Source: Falsiroseomonas selenitidurans (GTDB taxonomy: Bacteria; Pseudomonadota; Alphaproteobacteria; Acetobacterales; Acetobacteraceae). Taken from it: a DNA stretch of 64,000 nucleotides. Position 1 is the stretch's first letter. Every line of letters begins with the position of its first letter. The stretch covers positions 1-64,000 of the forward strand of contig NZ_JAAVNE010000017.1 of assembly GCF_012103215.1 (NCBI RefSeq). The letters are read 5' to 3'. The position numbers and the translations under genes are program-made. The notes beneath the pieces are model-generated. The model was not told the origin of the DNA. It did no database searches and was given only the letters and a program-made list of their open reading frames with translations. Shown here one piece after another: positions 54,805-62,948 of the stretch.

Positions 54805-55152
54805 ATGCGCAACTATGTGCAGCCGGGCGACAGCCTGGCGCTCGCCGTCCCCTATGCGGGCGGCGTCACCTCCGGCCAGGGCGTGCTGGTCGGCGCGCTC
54901 TTCGGCGTGGCCGCCGTCGATGGCGTGCAGAACGCCGTCATCGAATGCCAGACCAAGGGTGTGTTCGACATCACCAAGGAGCCGGCGCTGGCAATCACCG
55001 CCGGCGCTCGGCTTTTCTGGGACAACACCAACCGGCGCCTCACCACCACGGCCACCGGCAACTTCCAGGTGGGTCTCGCCACGGTGGCGGCGCTCGCCGC
55101 GGACACCACCGTCCGCGCCGTGCTGCTGCGTGTTCCGGCGGCCGGCGCATGA
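54805..55152 (+). CDS. Capsid cement/decoration protein (DUF2190)
   Basis: A 115-residue protein starting MRNYVQPGDSLALAVPYAGGVTSGQGVLVGALFGVAA, typical of DUF2190, which stabilises capsids after the major capsid gene. The start at 54805 follows a capsid-gene terminator-like gap; the ORF to 54664 is a leader in another context. Confidence 0.85.
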   Translation: MRNYVQPGDSLALAVPYAGGVTSGQGVLVGALFGVAAVDGVQNAVIECQTKGVFDITKEPALAITAGARLFWDNTNRRLTTTATGNFQVGLATVAALAADTTVRAVLLRVPAAGA

Positions 55153-55787
55153 GCATCGATCCGAAGGCCACGCGGGGCTATCGCAACCGCAACCCGGGGA
55201 ACATCGAGCACGTCCCGGCCAACAAGTGGCAGGGGCTGGCCGAGCCACCCTCGGATGGGCGCTTCTGCCGCTTCACCAGCCATGAATTCGGCATCCGCGC
55301 GCTGGCGGCCCTGCTGGTCACCTACCAGGACCGGCACAAGCTGCGCACGCCGCGGGCGATCATCGAGCGCTGGGCGCCGAAGGTGGAGAACGACACCGCC
55401 GCGTACATCGCGGTGGTGGCGCGGCGCATCGGCGTTGGGCCGGATGAGGCGATCGACCTGCATCGGCACGATCACCTGCGCCCCCTGGTTGAGGCGATCA
55501 TCCACCACGAGTGCGCCGGGCTGACCTATCCGGCTGGCGTCATCAATCGCGCGCTGACCCTCGCGGGCGTTCCTCCGGCCGCGCCCGTGACGCTGCGGGA
55601 GGTAGCCGCCGTCACCGGCACCGGCCGCGGCGCCGTGCTGGTCGGCGCGGCGGGCATCGCCACCGCCGTGGCACAGGCCGCACCAGCGATCCAGGCGCTA
55701 GGCACGCTGGCGCCGGCCGTCGCCATCGCGGTCATCGCCGCCGCGGTGGTCGGCGTGCTCACCTGGCGGCTGCGGCGGCCAGCGTGA
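55149..55787 (+). CDS. Endolysin-like / virion structural protein with C-terminal membrane segments
   Basis: A 212-residue protein. N-terminal half (GYRNRNPGNIEHVPANKWQGLAEPPSDGRFCRFTSHEFGIRALAALLVTYQDRH) matches the phage P5-type 'structural protein' lysozyme-like domain. The C-terminal part holds two hydrophobic stretches (GRGAVLVGAAGIATAVAQ and VAIAVIAAAVVGVLTWRL) that could insert in the inner membrane. Candidate cell-wall-degrading or injection-associated protein; overlap by ATGA with the cement gene. Confidence 0.65.
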   Translation: MSIDPKATRGYRNRNPGNIEHVPANKWQGLAEPPSDGRFCRFTSHEFGIRALAALLVTYQDRHKLRTPRAIIERWAPKVENDTAAYIAVVARRIGVGPDEAIDLHRHDHLRPLVEAIIHHECAGLTYPAGVINRALTLAGVPPAAPVTLREVAAVTGTGRGAVLVGAAGIATAVAQAAPAIQALGTLAPAVAIAVIAAAVVGVLTWRLRRPA

Positions 55788-56092
55788 GCGCCTTCGCCGC
55801 GGCCATGGACGCGCTGGTCGCGGATCCGAACATCGGTGTGGATGCGATCTATCGCGCGGGAGGGACCGGTGCGCCGGTCCTGCTCCGCGTAGTCCGCTCG
55901 GCGCCGGACCGGTTGGGCGATGCCTTCGGCACGAGCGTGATCCAGGCCAGCGACGTGCTGACCGTGGTCATCGCCGTGCTGCCCGCCGTCGGCGCGGACG
56001 ACACCTTCACGCTCGGCGCCGACACCCTGACCGTCCAGCACGCCGAGCGCGACGCCGCAGGCATCGCCTGGCGCGTCTTCTGCCGCCGATAG
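55784..56092 (+). CDS. Head-tail adaptor-like small protein
   Basis: A 102-residue product from a GTG start at 55784 overlapping the preceding stop (GTGA). It contains DALVADPNIGVDAIYRAGGTGAPVLLRVVRSAP and ends in AWRVFCRR, as in head-tail completion proteins of siphophages. ATG at 55805 is an alternative start. Confidence 0.6.
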   Translation: MSAFAAAMDALVADPNIGVDAIYRAGGTGAPVLLRVVRSAPDRLGDAFGTSVIQASDVLTVVIAVLPAVGADDTFTLGADTLTVQHAERDAAGIAWRVFCRR

Positions 56093-56102
56093 GAGCACCG
56101 CC

Positions 56103-56402
56103 ATGATCGACCCCGAGCGCATCGGCGGCATTGTCGGCGAGGCGCTGCTTGCCGGCGCCCTAGGTGCGCTCGGGGCGATGGCCCGCTTCTCCTCCACCGA
56201 CCGGCCGCTGCTGACCCGCGCCTATCTGCTGCACGCGCTGGCTGGCGGCAGCCTCGGCACCGGCGCCTGGCTGATTGCCCATGCCTTCGAGCTCGACGGC
56301 TGGTGGCTGTTCGCGGTGGCGTGGCTGGCGGGGACGCTGGGCTACGCCGCGCTGCACGACCTGCTGCTGCGTATCCTCAGCCGCAAATTCGGTGGGCGCT
56401 GA
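56103..56402 (+). CDS. Holin-like membrane protein
   Basis: A 99-residue protein with an amphipathic N-terminal segment (GEALLAGALGALGAMA) and hydrophobic spans at AYLLHALAGGSLGTGAWLIAH and GWWLFAVAWLAGTLGYAAL, ending in basic residues. Small size and topology fit a phage holin that would release the lysozyme-like neighbour. Not confirmed by a motif. Confidence 0.6.
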   Translation: MIDPERIGGIVGEALLAGALGALGAMARFSSTDRPLLTRAYLLHALAGGSLGTGAWLIAHAFELDGWWLFAVAWLAGTLGYAALHDLLLRILSRKFGGR

Positions 56403-56405
56403 TCC

Positions 56406-57131
56406 ATGCGGCTCGGCGTCGCCATCGTCGGCGACCTCCGCAAGGTGCTGGCCGATGAGGTGAAGGCGGGCGAGCGCGCCGCCATGACCGCCATCCGTGC
56501 CGAGACCGACCAGGTGAAGGCCGAGCTGCGGCGGCAGGTCACCACGGCCTTCTCGGGGAACGCGCGCGGCATCGCCAATGCCTGGCGGTCGATCATCTTC
56601 CCACGGTCCGGGCAGTCGCTGCGGCCGGCCGGGCTGGTCTTCACCAAGGTCCCGAATGTGATCGACGCCTTCGAGCGCGGCGCGCTGATCCGGGCGAAGG
56701 GCGGCGGGAAGTTTCTGGCCATCCCGACCGGCTTCAATGCGGCGCGCGGACGCCGCGGGCGCGGTGAGAAGGGCATGCGCGTCACGCCGGCGCAGATGGT
56801 GGCGTCCGGCCAGGCCTTCCTGCGGCCCTTCAAGTCGGGACGGGGCTTCGTGTGGTGCCTGCCGCTGCGCCAGGGCGAGCAGACCGGGCGGCGGCGCAGG
56901 ACGCGATTGGTGGCGGGCGGCGTGACAGAAGTCGGCACCGCCAATCGCAAGGGCCGCGAGGCCTGGGCGCGCGGCCTCCTGGAACAGGGGATGGTGCCGA
57001 TGTTCCTGCTGCTGCCTCAGGTGAAGCTGGCCAAGCGGCTGGACGTGCGCGGCGCGGCTGAGCGTGGGCTGCGCCGCCTGCCGGGCCGTTTCGTCGCGAC
57101 TTGGGCGCGTGAGAGCGGACGGGCAGCATGA
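56406..57131 (+). CDS. DUF6441-like tail-associated protein
   Basis: A 241-residue basic protein: MRLGVAIVGDLRKVLADEVKAGERAAMTAIRAETDQVKAELRRQVTTAFSGNARGIANAWR. Consistent with DUF6441 encoded between head and tail genes in alphaproteobacterial phages. Function not established; the position suggests head-tail connector or tail completion. Confidence 0.7.
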   Translation: MRLGVAIVGDLRKVLADEVKAGERAAMTAIRAETDQVKAELRRQVTTAFSGNARGIANAWRSIIFPRSGQSLRPAGLVFTKVPNVIDAFERGALIRAKGGGKFLAIPTGFNAARGRRGRGEKGMRVTPAQMVASGQAFLRPFKSGRGFVWCLPLRQGEQTGRRRRTRLVAGGVTEVGTANRKGREAWARGLLEQGMVPMFLLLPQVKLAKRLDVRGAAERGLRRLPGRFVATWARESGRAA

Positions 57132-57574
57132 GCGCGCGCGAGACCGCCATCGCCGCGCTGCACAGCCGGCTGGTCGCGTCGCTCGCCGTCCGGAACCCTG
57201 TACCGCTGGTGCTCCGCGGCGAGACGGTCCCGCAGCGCATCCCCGCTGGCGGGCTCGTCGTCGTCCGCGACGGCGAGACGGTGGAGGAGACGCCCATCCT
57301 CTCACCACTCGCCTGGCAGATCGAGCATCGCGCCGAGGTCGAGATCACGGTCGCGGGCGCAACGCCCGCCGTGCGCAACACCCTGCTCGATGCGATGCTC
57401 GTGGATATCGCTGCAGCAATCACCGCCAACCGCACCCTCGGCGGCGCCGTCGAATGGGCGCAGCCCGGCAGCGCGTCCTTCGAGGATGTCGAGTTCGAGG
57501 GCGCGGCCGCGGCCCGCGCCGCCGCCATCCCCGTCACCCTCTGGTTCACCGTCGCCGGCTCGCCGCTGGCCTGA
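57128..57574 (+). CDS. Tail terminator-like protein
   Basis: A 148-residue protein (ARETAIAALHSRLVASLAVRNPVPLVLRGE ... HRAEVEITVAGATPAVRNTLLDAMLVDIAAAI) of the gpU/terminator type, located directly before the tail tube gene. Overlap with its neighbour indicates operon translation. Confidence 0.7.
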   Translation: MSARETAIAALHSRLVASLAVRNPVPLVLRGETVPQRIPAGGLVVVRDGETVEETPILSPLAWQIEHRAEVEITVAGATPAVRNTLLDAMLVDIAAAITANRTLGGAVEWAQPGSASFEDVEFEGAAAARAAAIPVTLWFTVAGSPLA

Positions 57575-57595
57575 TCCCCCTCCAGGAGAAAGCCC

Positions 57596-58549
57596 ATGCC
57601 CCGTGCCATCGGCGCGAACTGCCGCCTGCTCATGCTGCCAGAGACCGTCTACGGCACCGCGCCCGGCAGCAACTGGCGGCGCATGCCGTTCCTGTCGTGC
57701 GATCTCGGCGCCGAGCAGCCGCTGCTGGACGCCGATGTCATCGGCGTTGGCAGCAACCGGGATCCCGCCGCGCCCTTCCTCGACACGGTGACGGTCGCCG
57801 GCCAGGCCGTCGTGCCGGTCGATCTGATCAACATCGGGCACTGGCTGCGGCTGCTGCTCGGCGCACCCACCACCACCGGCACCACCAACTTCATCCACAC
57901 CTTCGGCTCGGGCGCGGCCTCGCTGCCCAGCAACGCGATGGAGATCGGCTACCCGGACGTGCCGTCCTTCGACGTCTGCACCGGCGTCCGCGCCGATACG
58001 CTGGAGATGGACTTCACACCGACCGGCGCGGCCACCGCGACGTTCGGGCTGATGGGCCAGGGCTCGGTGCGCACGGGCGCCACGTCAGGTGGCACGCCGA
58101 CCAGCTCGGCCTATACCGCGTTCAACAAGGCGCAGGGCTCCATCACACGCGGCGGCTCGGCCCTGGCGCAGGTCACCGGCGCGCGGCTCACCTACGCCAA
58201 TGGCATGGAGGCAGTGCGCACCATCCGCGCCGATCGGCGCGTCGAGGGCGTGGATCCCGGCATCGCGCGCTGCACCGGCCAGATCACCGTGCGGTTCGAG
58301 AACACGACGCTGCTCGCGCAGGCGCAGGCTGGCACCTCGGCGGAGTTCGCGCTGGCCTTCACCATCGATGCGAACCGCAGCCTGACCATCACGCTGCACG
58401 AGGTCTATCTGGCACTGGCCAAGACCCCGATCGAGGGGCCGGCCGGAGTGGAGGCCAGCTTCGATTTCAGGGCGGCGTTTAACGCGACCGCAGCGCGGAT
58501 GATGACCGCGGTGCTGCGCAATCAGCAGGCGGGGACAGAGTACGCGTGA
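57596..58549 (+). CDS. Major tail tube protein
   Basis: A 317-residue protein with GSNWRRMPFLSCDLGAEQPLLDADVIG, GHWLRLLLGAPTTTGTTNFIHTFGSGAASLPSNAMEIGYPDV and FALAFTIDANRSLTITLHEVYLALAKTPIEGPAGVEASFDFRAAF, the usual layout of siphophage tail tube proteins. In related phages the next gene encodes the tail assembly chaperone; here a 4-kb insert intervenes. Confidence 0.85.
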   Translation: MPRAIGANCRLLMLPETVYGTAPGSNWRRMPFLSCDLGAEQPLLDADVIGVGSNRDPAAPFLDTVTVAGQAVVPVDLINIGHWLRLLLGAPTTTGTTNFIHTFGSGAASLPSNAMEIGYPDVPSFDVCTGVRADTLEMDFTPTGAATATFGLMGQGSVRTGATSGGTPTSSAYTAFNKAQGSITRGGSALAQVTGARLTYANGMEAVRTIRADRRVEGVDPGIARCTGQITVRFENTTLLAQAQAGTSAEFALAFTIDANRSLTITLHEVYLALAKTPIEGPAGVEASFDFRAAFNATAARMMTAVLRNQQAGTEYA

Positions 58550-58701
58550 GCCTGATGACCGCTTTGATGCGACGCTGGCCACTGCGATCGATCGCGCGAA
58601 CAAATTTTTGGACACAATTCTGGAATGTTGCTGGCTGCATTGCCTGAGCATGGATCGCTACTCCCCTCAGCATCGATCCGACTGAGCTTTACGGAGAAGG
58701 T

Positions 58702-58740
58702 CGGGTATGATACCCGTTCTTTGGTTCGGGTATGGTGCCC
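58702..58740. promoter_or_regulatory. Two palindromic operators upstream of MerR-like gene
   Basis: CGGGTATGATACCCG at 58702-58716 is a perfect 15-bp palindrome about a central G. An imperfect copy, CGGGTATGGTGCCC, is at 58727-58740, 25 bp from the first. Both lie in the 55 bp ahead of the GTG start at 58757. Likely autoregulatory sites of that gene. Confidence 0.65.
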
Positions 58741-58756
58741 ATACTCTGGAGAGCCT

Positions 58757-59269
58757 GTGCGACTGATCAGATCTCGCGATGTCCCAGCCCTTACGGGGCT
58801 CACCGCCGATCAGCTGCGGGAGTGGACCGTCCGCCGCCGGCTGATCCAGCCAGACGAACCCGCCCAGAAGCGGGGTAGCGAGGCGAAGTTTTCCTGGCAG
58901 ACCTTATTGGTGCTGCGGCTCGCCGTCGCGTTGCGGACCGGCTTCCACGTCGAGTTGCAGGCTCATCGCGAGCTTCTTGCTTCGGCGCGGAAACTGCTGG
59001 ACGGCGCATCATTCCTGGGGCTCTGGGGAGGAACGCTCGCGATCTATGGATTGGCGCGGTGCGAACTGCTGAGCGCGCGCACGCCACCGGCTTCAGTGGA
59101 GGAGGACGCGATCCTCCTCCGTCTCAACCGTCACTTGGACGCCCTTTCACAAGGGCTAGGGTTTCCAGAGCCGGTCTCACAATTGTCTCTCTTCACGGCC
59201 GTCGGACTCAAGGGGGCGGGCGAGGGCGCGCCTGCCGAGTTCCGACGCGCCGAAGGTGCACGCTCATGA
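58757..59269 (+). CDS. MerR-like HTH regulator of the inserted cassette
   Basis: A 170-residue protein. The N-terminus IRSRDVPALTGLTADQLREWTVRRRLIQPDEP is a MerR-type helix-turn-helix, then a long helix and a C-terminal helical domain (ARKLLDGASFLGLWGGTLAIYGL). GTG start at 58757 with GGAGAG Shine-Dalgarno. Operators lie just upstream. Its stop overlaps the next ATG (ATGA), so it is co-translated with the methyltransferase and probably represses the cassette. Confidence 0.72.
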   Translation: MRLIRSRDVPALTGLTADQLREWTVRRRLIQPDEPAQKRGSEAKFSWQTLLVLRLAVALRTGFHVELQAHRELLASARKLLDGASFLGLWGGTLAIYGLARCELLSARTPPASVEEDAILLRLNRHLDALSQGLGFPEPVSQLSLFTAVGLKGAGEGAPAEFRRAEGARS

Positions 59270-61761
59270 ACGCGCTACTCTCCATCGAGACCGAGCTACG
59301 GCAGCTAGGCTACGCGTCCGAAGCAATCATCCGCGATTACACCTTCGCTGACGTCCTATCGGCGACTGGAGAGTCGCGTCGCGTGGATCTGGCGGCGTTC
59401 ACTCAGGTGCCCGAATCCTACCGTTCGGCAGCCTTCGGGGTAGTCGTCGGAGAAGACGAGATTTCGCTGATCGACCGCCGGGCTCTGGGCGCGCCGATCC
59501 TGTTCTCGATCGGCCGGCAGGACATCGGTGTTTGGCGAGTCGTTGCCAAGGGCGCTCCTCGGCTGATCGAACGCGTCAGTTTGGATGCGATCCCAGAGCT
59601 GTTCCGTCGGAACGCAGAGCGCTGGCGTCCGCAGGCCGTACATCGCGCGAAAGCGCTGGGTCAGGCACAAACAGCTTATCAGCTTGATTTCGTCGACCTT
59701 GGTCTTCTTCCAGCCATTGAGCACGAAGTCGAGGGCAAGCTCGATCGCCTGCTGCGGCAAGTTGTCGAAGAGCTCATGGCAGGGCTGGATGGCGAGACAG
59801 AGGAAGCCGTTTTCCGCACGACGTTCCGGTTGCTCGCAGCGAAGATCTTGCTCGATCGCGAGCACCCAGCAGCGGTCATGTGGCGGGATGCATCCGTCAC
59901 CAAGGTTTTGGCCGGCATTGAGAGCTATTATGGCCTTGGGCGGTTGCCGTCCGAGGCCCTGAGCGGAGTCCCGTATCCATCGCTGGAGACCGCTTGGCGA
60001 ACACTCTCGCGAGCAATCAGCTTTCGGAACATCTCCTCGGACAGTCTGGCCTTCGTGTACGAAAACACGCTGGTCACGAAAGACACTCGCAGGCGCTTCG
60101 GAACGCATAGCACCCCGCGGCAGGTGGCCGAGTATGTTGTTGGTCGGCTCGACCTGAGTAATTTCGACCTCGATGGGCTCACCGTGTTCGAGCCGTTCAC
60201 AGGTGCGGGCGCATTTCTTGTCGCGGCGCTCCGCCACATGCGGGATCTTCTGCCCGAGGGGCTTTCGGCTGAGGAGAGGCACGCTTTTCTCGTTCCGCGC
60301 ATCCGGGGCGCCGAAATTGATGCGTTCGCTTGCGAGGTGGCAACGCTCTCCTTGATCCTGGCGGACTACCCGAATGCCAATGGTTGGAAGATTTCCAACG
60401 AGGACCTATTCCGACCGGCGGTGCTCGCGCAGCAGATCGGATCGGCGAGGATCATGCTGTGCAACCCGCCCTGGGAGGACTTTGAAGCCGAGAAGCGTGC
60501 CGAGTATCCCGAAATGGCGACAAAGTCCTTCTCAAAACCAATGGCGGTCCTTCGAACCGTTCTGGAGGCAACGCCCGACGGAATTGGGTTTGTGCTACCG
60601 CAAGGCTTTCTTCGTCAGCAGCAATATAGTCAGATTCGGCAGATGATCGCTGATCGCTATCAACGTGTAGAGCTGACTTCGCTTCCGGACCGTATTTTCC
60701 AGCGGGCGGGTTTTGAGGCAGCAGTTCTGATTGCCAGTGATCGTCGCGTCGACCTTGAGCAGCGGACAGTTCATTTGGTGTCTAGTGTCGTCTCTGACCG
60801 AGGTCGTGCCGACTTTCTGGCGACCGGGAAGCTGACTACCGAGCGGCGTAGAACAAAAGATATCTACTCGGGCGACCTGTGGATTGGAGAACTCGACGAA
60901 CTATGGGAAACGATTGAGCGCTTTCCGCGATTGGGCGAGATGGCGGACGTCTACCGCGGACTAAAGTGGTGGCAGCAGGGCAGCGGGGTCTCGGAAGCGC
61001 CGCTAATGGGCTTCGCGCCAGGTGTGTTCAAGCCAGCAGATTCTCTGTTGCAGTATTGCGTTCGCAACACTGTCTATCTCAACATGCATCCAGATGCAGC
61101 GATGTTCCCTGGACCGCTGAGTCGACCGTGGGACAGGCCCAAAGTGCTGACGAACGCCGCTCGGCTTTCGCGGGGGCCGTGGCGGATGGCCGCGGCTTCC
61201 GATTTATCTGGCCTTGTTGCATCTCAGGGCTTCTTCGGGATTTGGCCCACGAGCGACAAGCTCCCTCTCGAGGCGTTGGAGGCCATCCTCAATGGACCAC
61301 TCGCCAACGCCTTTCTCACAGAGCGCGCGTCCAATCAGCATTTCACCAATGAGTTGCTGAAGCTGCTCCCGATGCCCAAGAAGGCGCTCAACCGGGTGGT
61401 TGAGGCCGTAAAGCGCTATCGCGCGGCAGGCGGGGCTGCAGGTGCGGAAACACTTCGAGCCGCAGACACCGCCGAGATCCTGAACAGGCTTCTGATCGAA
61501 ATCGATGCGGAGGTCCTAAGAGCCTATGACTTACCTCCGCGCCTGGAGCGACGTTTGCTCGAGTTCTTCCGTGGTCATGAACGCGAGCGCCGCGTTGACC
61601 ATCCATTCCAAGGATGGCTGCCGGAGGACTTCACGGCGTACATGCCGCTGCACGAATTTCTGGGGCCCTTGGTGGAGAGCAACCGTGGATCGTGGGCGCT
61701 CGAGGCATTCACGCCGGCGCCGGAGGAAGAGGCGGGAATTCTGAGGCAGTACATCCACTGA
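59266..61761 (+). CDS. DNA methyltransferase-like protein, type I/IIG HsdM-like (831 aa)
   Basis: SAM-binding motif region DGLTVFEPFTGAGAFLVAALRHM (about residues 307-328) and catalytic motif MLCNPPWEDF (about 400-409) mark a gamma-class N6-adenine methyltransferase. The N-terminal 250 residues (VDLAAFTQVPESYRSAAFGVVVG ... VEGKLDRLLRQVVEELMAGLDGE) are like HsdM or type IIG helical parts; the C-terminal part (RVELTSLPDRIFQRAGFEAAVLIA ... HFTNELLKLLPMPKKALNRVV) looks like a target-recognition region. No obvious nuclease domain is visible. Flanked by a regulator and a PIN nuclease in a coupled operon. Confidence 0.82.
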   Translation: MNALLSIETELRQLGYASEAIIRDYTFADVLSATGESRRVDLAAFTQVPESYRSAAFGVVVGEDEISLIDRRALGAPILFSIGRQDIGVWRVVAKGAPRLIERVSLDAIPELFRRNAERWRPQAVHRAKALGQAQTAYQLDFVDLGLLPAIEHEVEGKLDRLLRQVVEELMAGLDGETEEAVFRTTFRLLAAKILLDREHPAAVMWRDASVTKVLAGIESYYGLGRLPSEALSGVPYPSLETAWRTLSRAISFRNISSDSLAFVYENTLVTKDTRRRFGTHSTPRQVAEYVVGRLDLSNFDLDGLTVFEPFTGAGAFLVAALRHMRDLLPEGLSAEERHAFLVPRIRGAEIDAFACEVATLSLILADYPNANGWKISNEDLFRPAVLAQQIGSARIMLCNPPWEDFEAEKRAEYPEMATKSFSKPMAVLRTVLEATPDGIGFVLPQGFLRQQQYSQIRQMIADRYQRVELTSLPDRIFQRAGFEAAVLIASDRRVDLEQRTVHLVSSVVSDRGRADFLATGKLTTERRRTKDIYSGDLWIGELDELWETIERFPRLGEMADVYRGLKWWQQGSGVSEAPLMGFAPGVFKPADSLLQYCVRNTVYLNMHPDAAMFPGPLSRPWDRPKVLTNAARLSRGPWRMAAASDLSGLVASQGFFGIWPTSDKLPLEALEAILNGPLANAFLTERASNQHFTNELLKLLPMPKKALNRVVEAVKRYRAAGGAAGAETLRAADTAEILNRLLIEIDAEVLRAYDLPPRLERRLLEFFRGHERERRVDHPFQGWLPEDFTAYMPLHEFLGPLVESNRGSWALEAFTPAPEEEAGILRQYIH

Positions 61762-62258
61762 TGGACACGTATCTCCTCGACACCAACCTCGTATCAGTCC
61801 TCTACGACAGCGGTCGGCCAAATCACCAAGCGGTTCGCAGTGCGCTCGCTGCCCTAGACCCCAACTCCCCGCAGCTTGTCTCGGCGATTACGATTGGCGA
61901 GTTGCGCTTTGGTCTTGCTCTCTCCAGGTCCGCAGGCCGACCGCTGGCCCATATCGAAGCTTGCATCGAGCGAACTGAGGAGCATCCCTTGGCCGAGGTT
62001 GGTCGTCATACCGCCGAAGCTTTCGGATATGTGAAATCAAGCGTTGCGCTCCAACGTGTCGATATCCGGCGGCGTATTCCACGTTGGGTCGAAGCGTGGT
62101 CCGACCGGGTGACGGGGCAACTCCTACAGATTGACGAGAATGATCTGTGGATCGCTGCTCAGGCGGTGGAGCGAAATCTTGTAGTCGTGACATCAGATCC
62201 CGACTTCGCCCTCGTGATTGCACCGGCCGTGCGTGAGCTTCGTGTCCAGCTCGTGTAG
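61761..62258 (+). CDS. PIN-domain ribonuclease (VapC-like)
   Basis: A 165-residue PIN protein: MDTYLLDTNLVSVLY (first acidic motif), LVSAITIGELRFGLALSRSAGR with the glutamate, LQIDENDLWIAAQAVERNLVVVTSDPDFAL with the final acidic residues. All key PIN positions are present, so it should be an active endoribonuclease. No VapB-type antitoxin gene is adjacent; its ATG shares one base with the methyltransferase stop (TGATG). The upstream proteins may therefore control it. Confidence 0.85.
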   Translation: MDTYLLDTNLVSVLYDSGRPNHQAVRSALAALDPNSPQLVSAITIGELRFGLALSRSAGRPLAHIEACIERTEEHPLAEVGRHTAEAFGYVKSSVALQRVDIRRRIPRWVEAWSDRVTGQLLQIDENDLWIAAQAVERNLVVVTSDPDFALVIAPAVRELRVQLV

Positions 62259-62570
62259 CAACTATGTACGAATCTCACGTGAAACATAGCAACTTGATCT
62301 GACTGAGGGTTTGATCTCGCGTGGTGAGTGTCCCCCGGATCAAAGCTGTCGTCTGTGACACTACGCGGCTTTCGCCGAGTTCTGCCTTTCGCGCGGATGT
62401 GGGCATTGGCGTTTTGTCGAACCACCGGTTTCCCTGATGGGTGCGCTCCTTGTTGTAGGGGGTGACCCAGGCATCCAGATCGGCCTGCGGGCGCACCCTG
62501 GCTGACTCACTGCGAAGGCGCCGCCGTTTCGTCGGATGCCTTGCCGCAGTCCCCATAAACGGAGAACCCC
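62259..62570. other. Right junction of the insert
   Basis: Between the PIN gene and the tail chaperone. It holds a decayed transposase end on the minus strand (62275-62490) and GTGAAACATAGCAACTTGATCTGA near 62280, possibly the IS terminus. The last 80 bp are GC-rich phage sequence leading to the chaperone start. I see no other gene. Confidence 0.6.
62275..62490 (-). pseudogene. C-terminal remnant of an IS481-type transposase
   Basis: The minus-strand frame reads ADLDAWVTPYNKERTHQGNRWFDKTPMPTSA, the final part of an IS481/integrase-like DDE transposase (the D-x-W-x-x-x-YN-x-ERTHQG block), then a short C-terminus. The catalytic N-terminal two thirds are missing and replaced by phage sequence. 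It marks past IS activity at the right end of the insert. Confidence 0.72.
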
Positions 62571-62948
62571 ATGCTCACCCTCGACCTCCCGGCCGGGCCG
62601 TACTGGCTCGACCTGCCGCGCGGCGTCCGCGTGGAAATCCGCCCCGTCACCACCGCTGTCATGGCCGCGGCTCAAGCCGGCTCCGCGCGTCGTCTCGGCG
62701 CGCTGCGGGCTGCCGAGGCCGATCTCGACCCCGACATGGCGCGTGGCCTGGCCTTCGCTTTCCTGGTCAAGGCGCTCGCCCGCCACGCCGTCACCTCCTG
62801 GGAGGGCGTCGGCGATGCCGCCGGCAAGCCGCTGCCGCTCTCCCCCGAAGCCGTCGAGCGCCTGATGGACATGGACGAGATGGCCGCCGCCTTCTGGGAT
62901 CGCGCCACCGGCCCCGTCGCCGCAGTGGCCCTGGAGGGAAACGGCTAA
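62571..62948 (+). CDS. Tail assembly chaperone (gpG-like)
   Basis: A 125-residue protein (MLTLDLPAGPYWLDLPRGVRVEIRPVTTAVMAAAQAG) ending near WDRATGPVAAVALEGNG. It is the normal neighbour of a tape measure gene. The last codons contain the slippery GGGAAAC, so a fraction of ribosomes should continue into the -1 frame (see the 62571-63265 entry). In lambda the same arrangement makes gpG and gpGT. Confidence 0.8.
   Translation: MLTLDLPAGPYWLDLPRGVRVEIRPVTTAVMAAAQAGSARRLGALRAAEADLDPDMARGLAFAFLVKALARHAVTSWEGVGDAAGKPLPLSPEAVERLMDMDEMAAAFWDRATGPVAAVALEGNG

Noticed and set aside
59059..59265. Extended start of the methyltransferase ORF upstream of 59266
   Set aside because: It runs through the coding region of the MerR-like gene and its residues are unconserved; the ATGA start at 59266 fits.
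44892..62293. Shared 12-mer GAAACATAGCAA at two places
   Set aside because: A 12-mer match is expected by chance at this sequence length; flanks do not extend.
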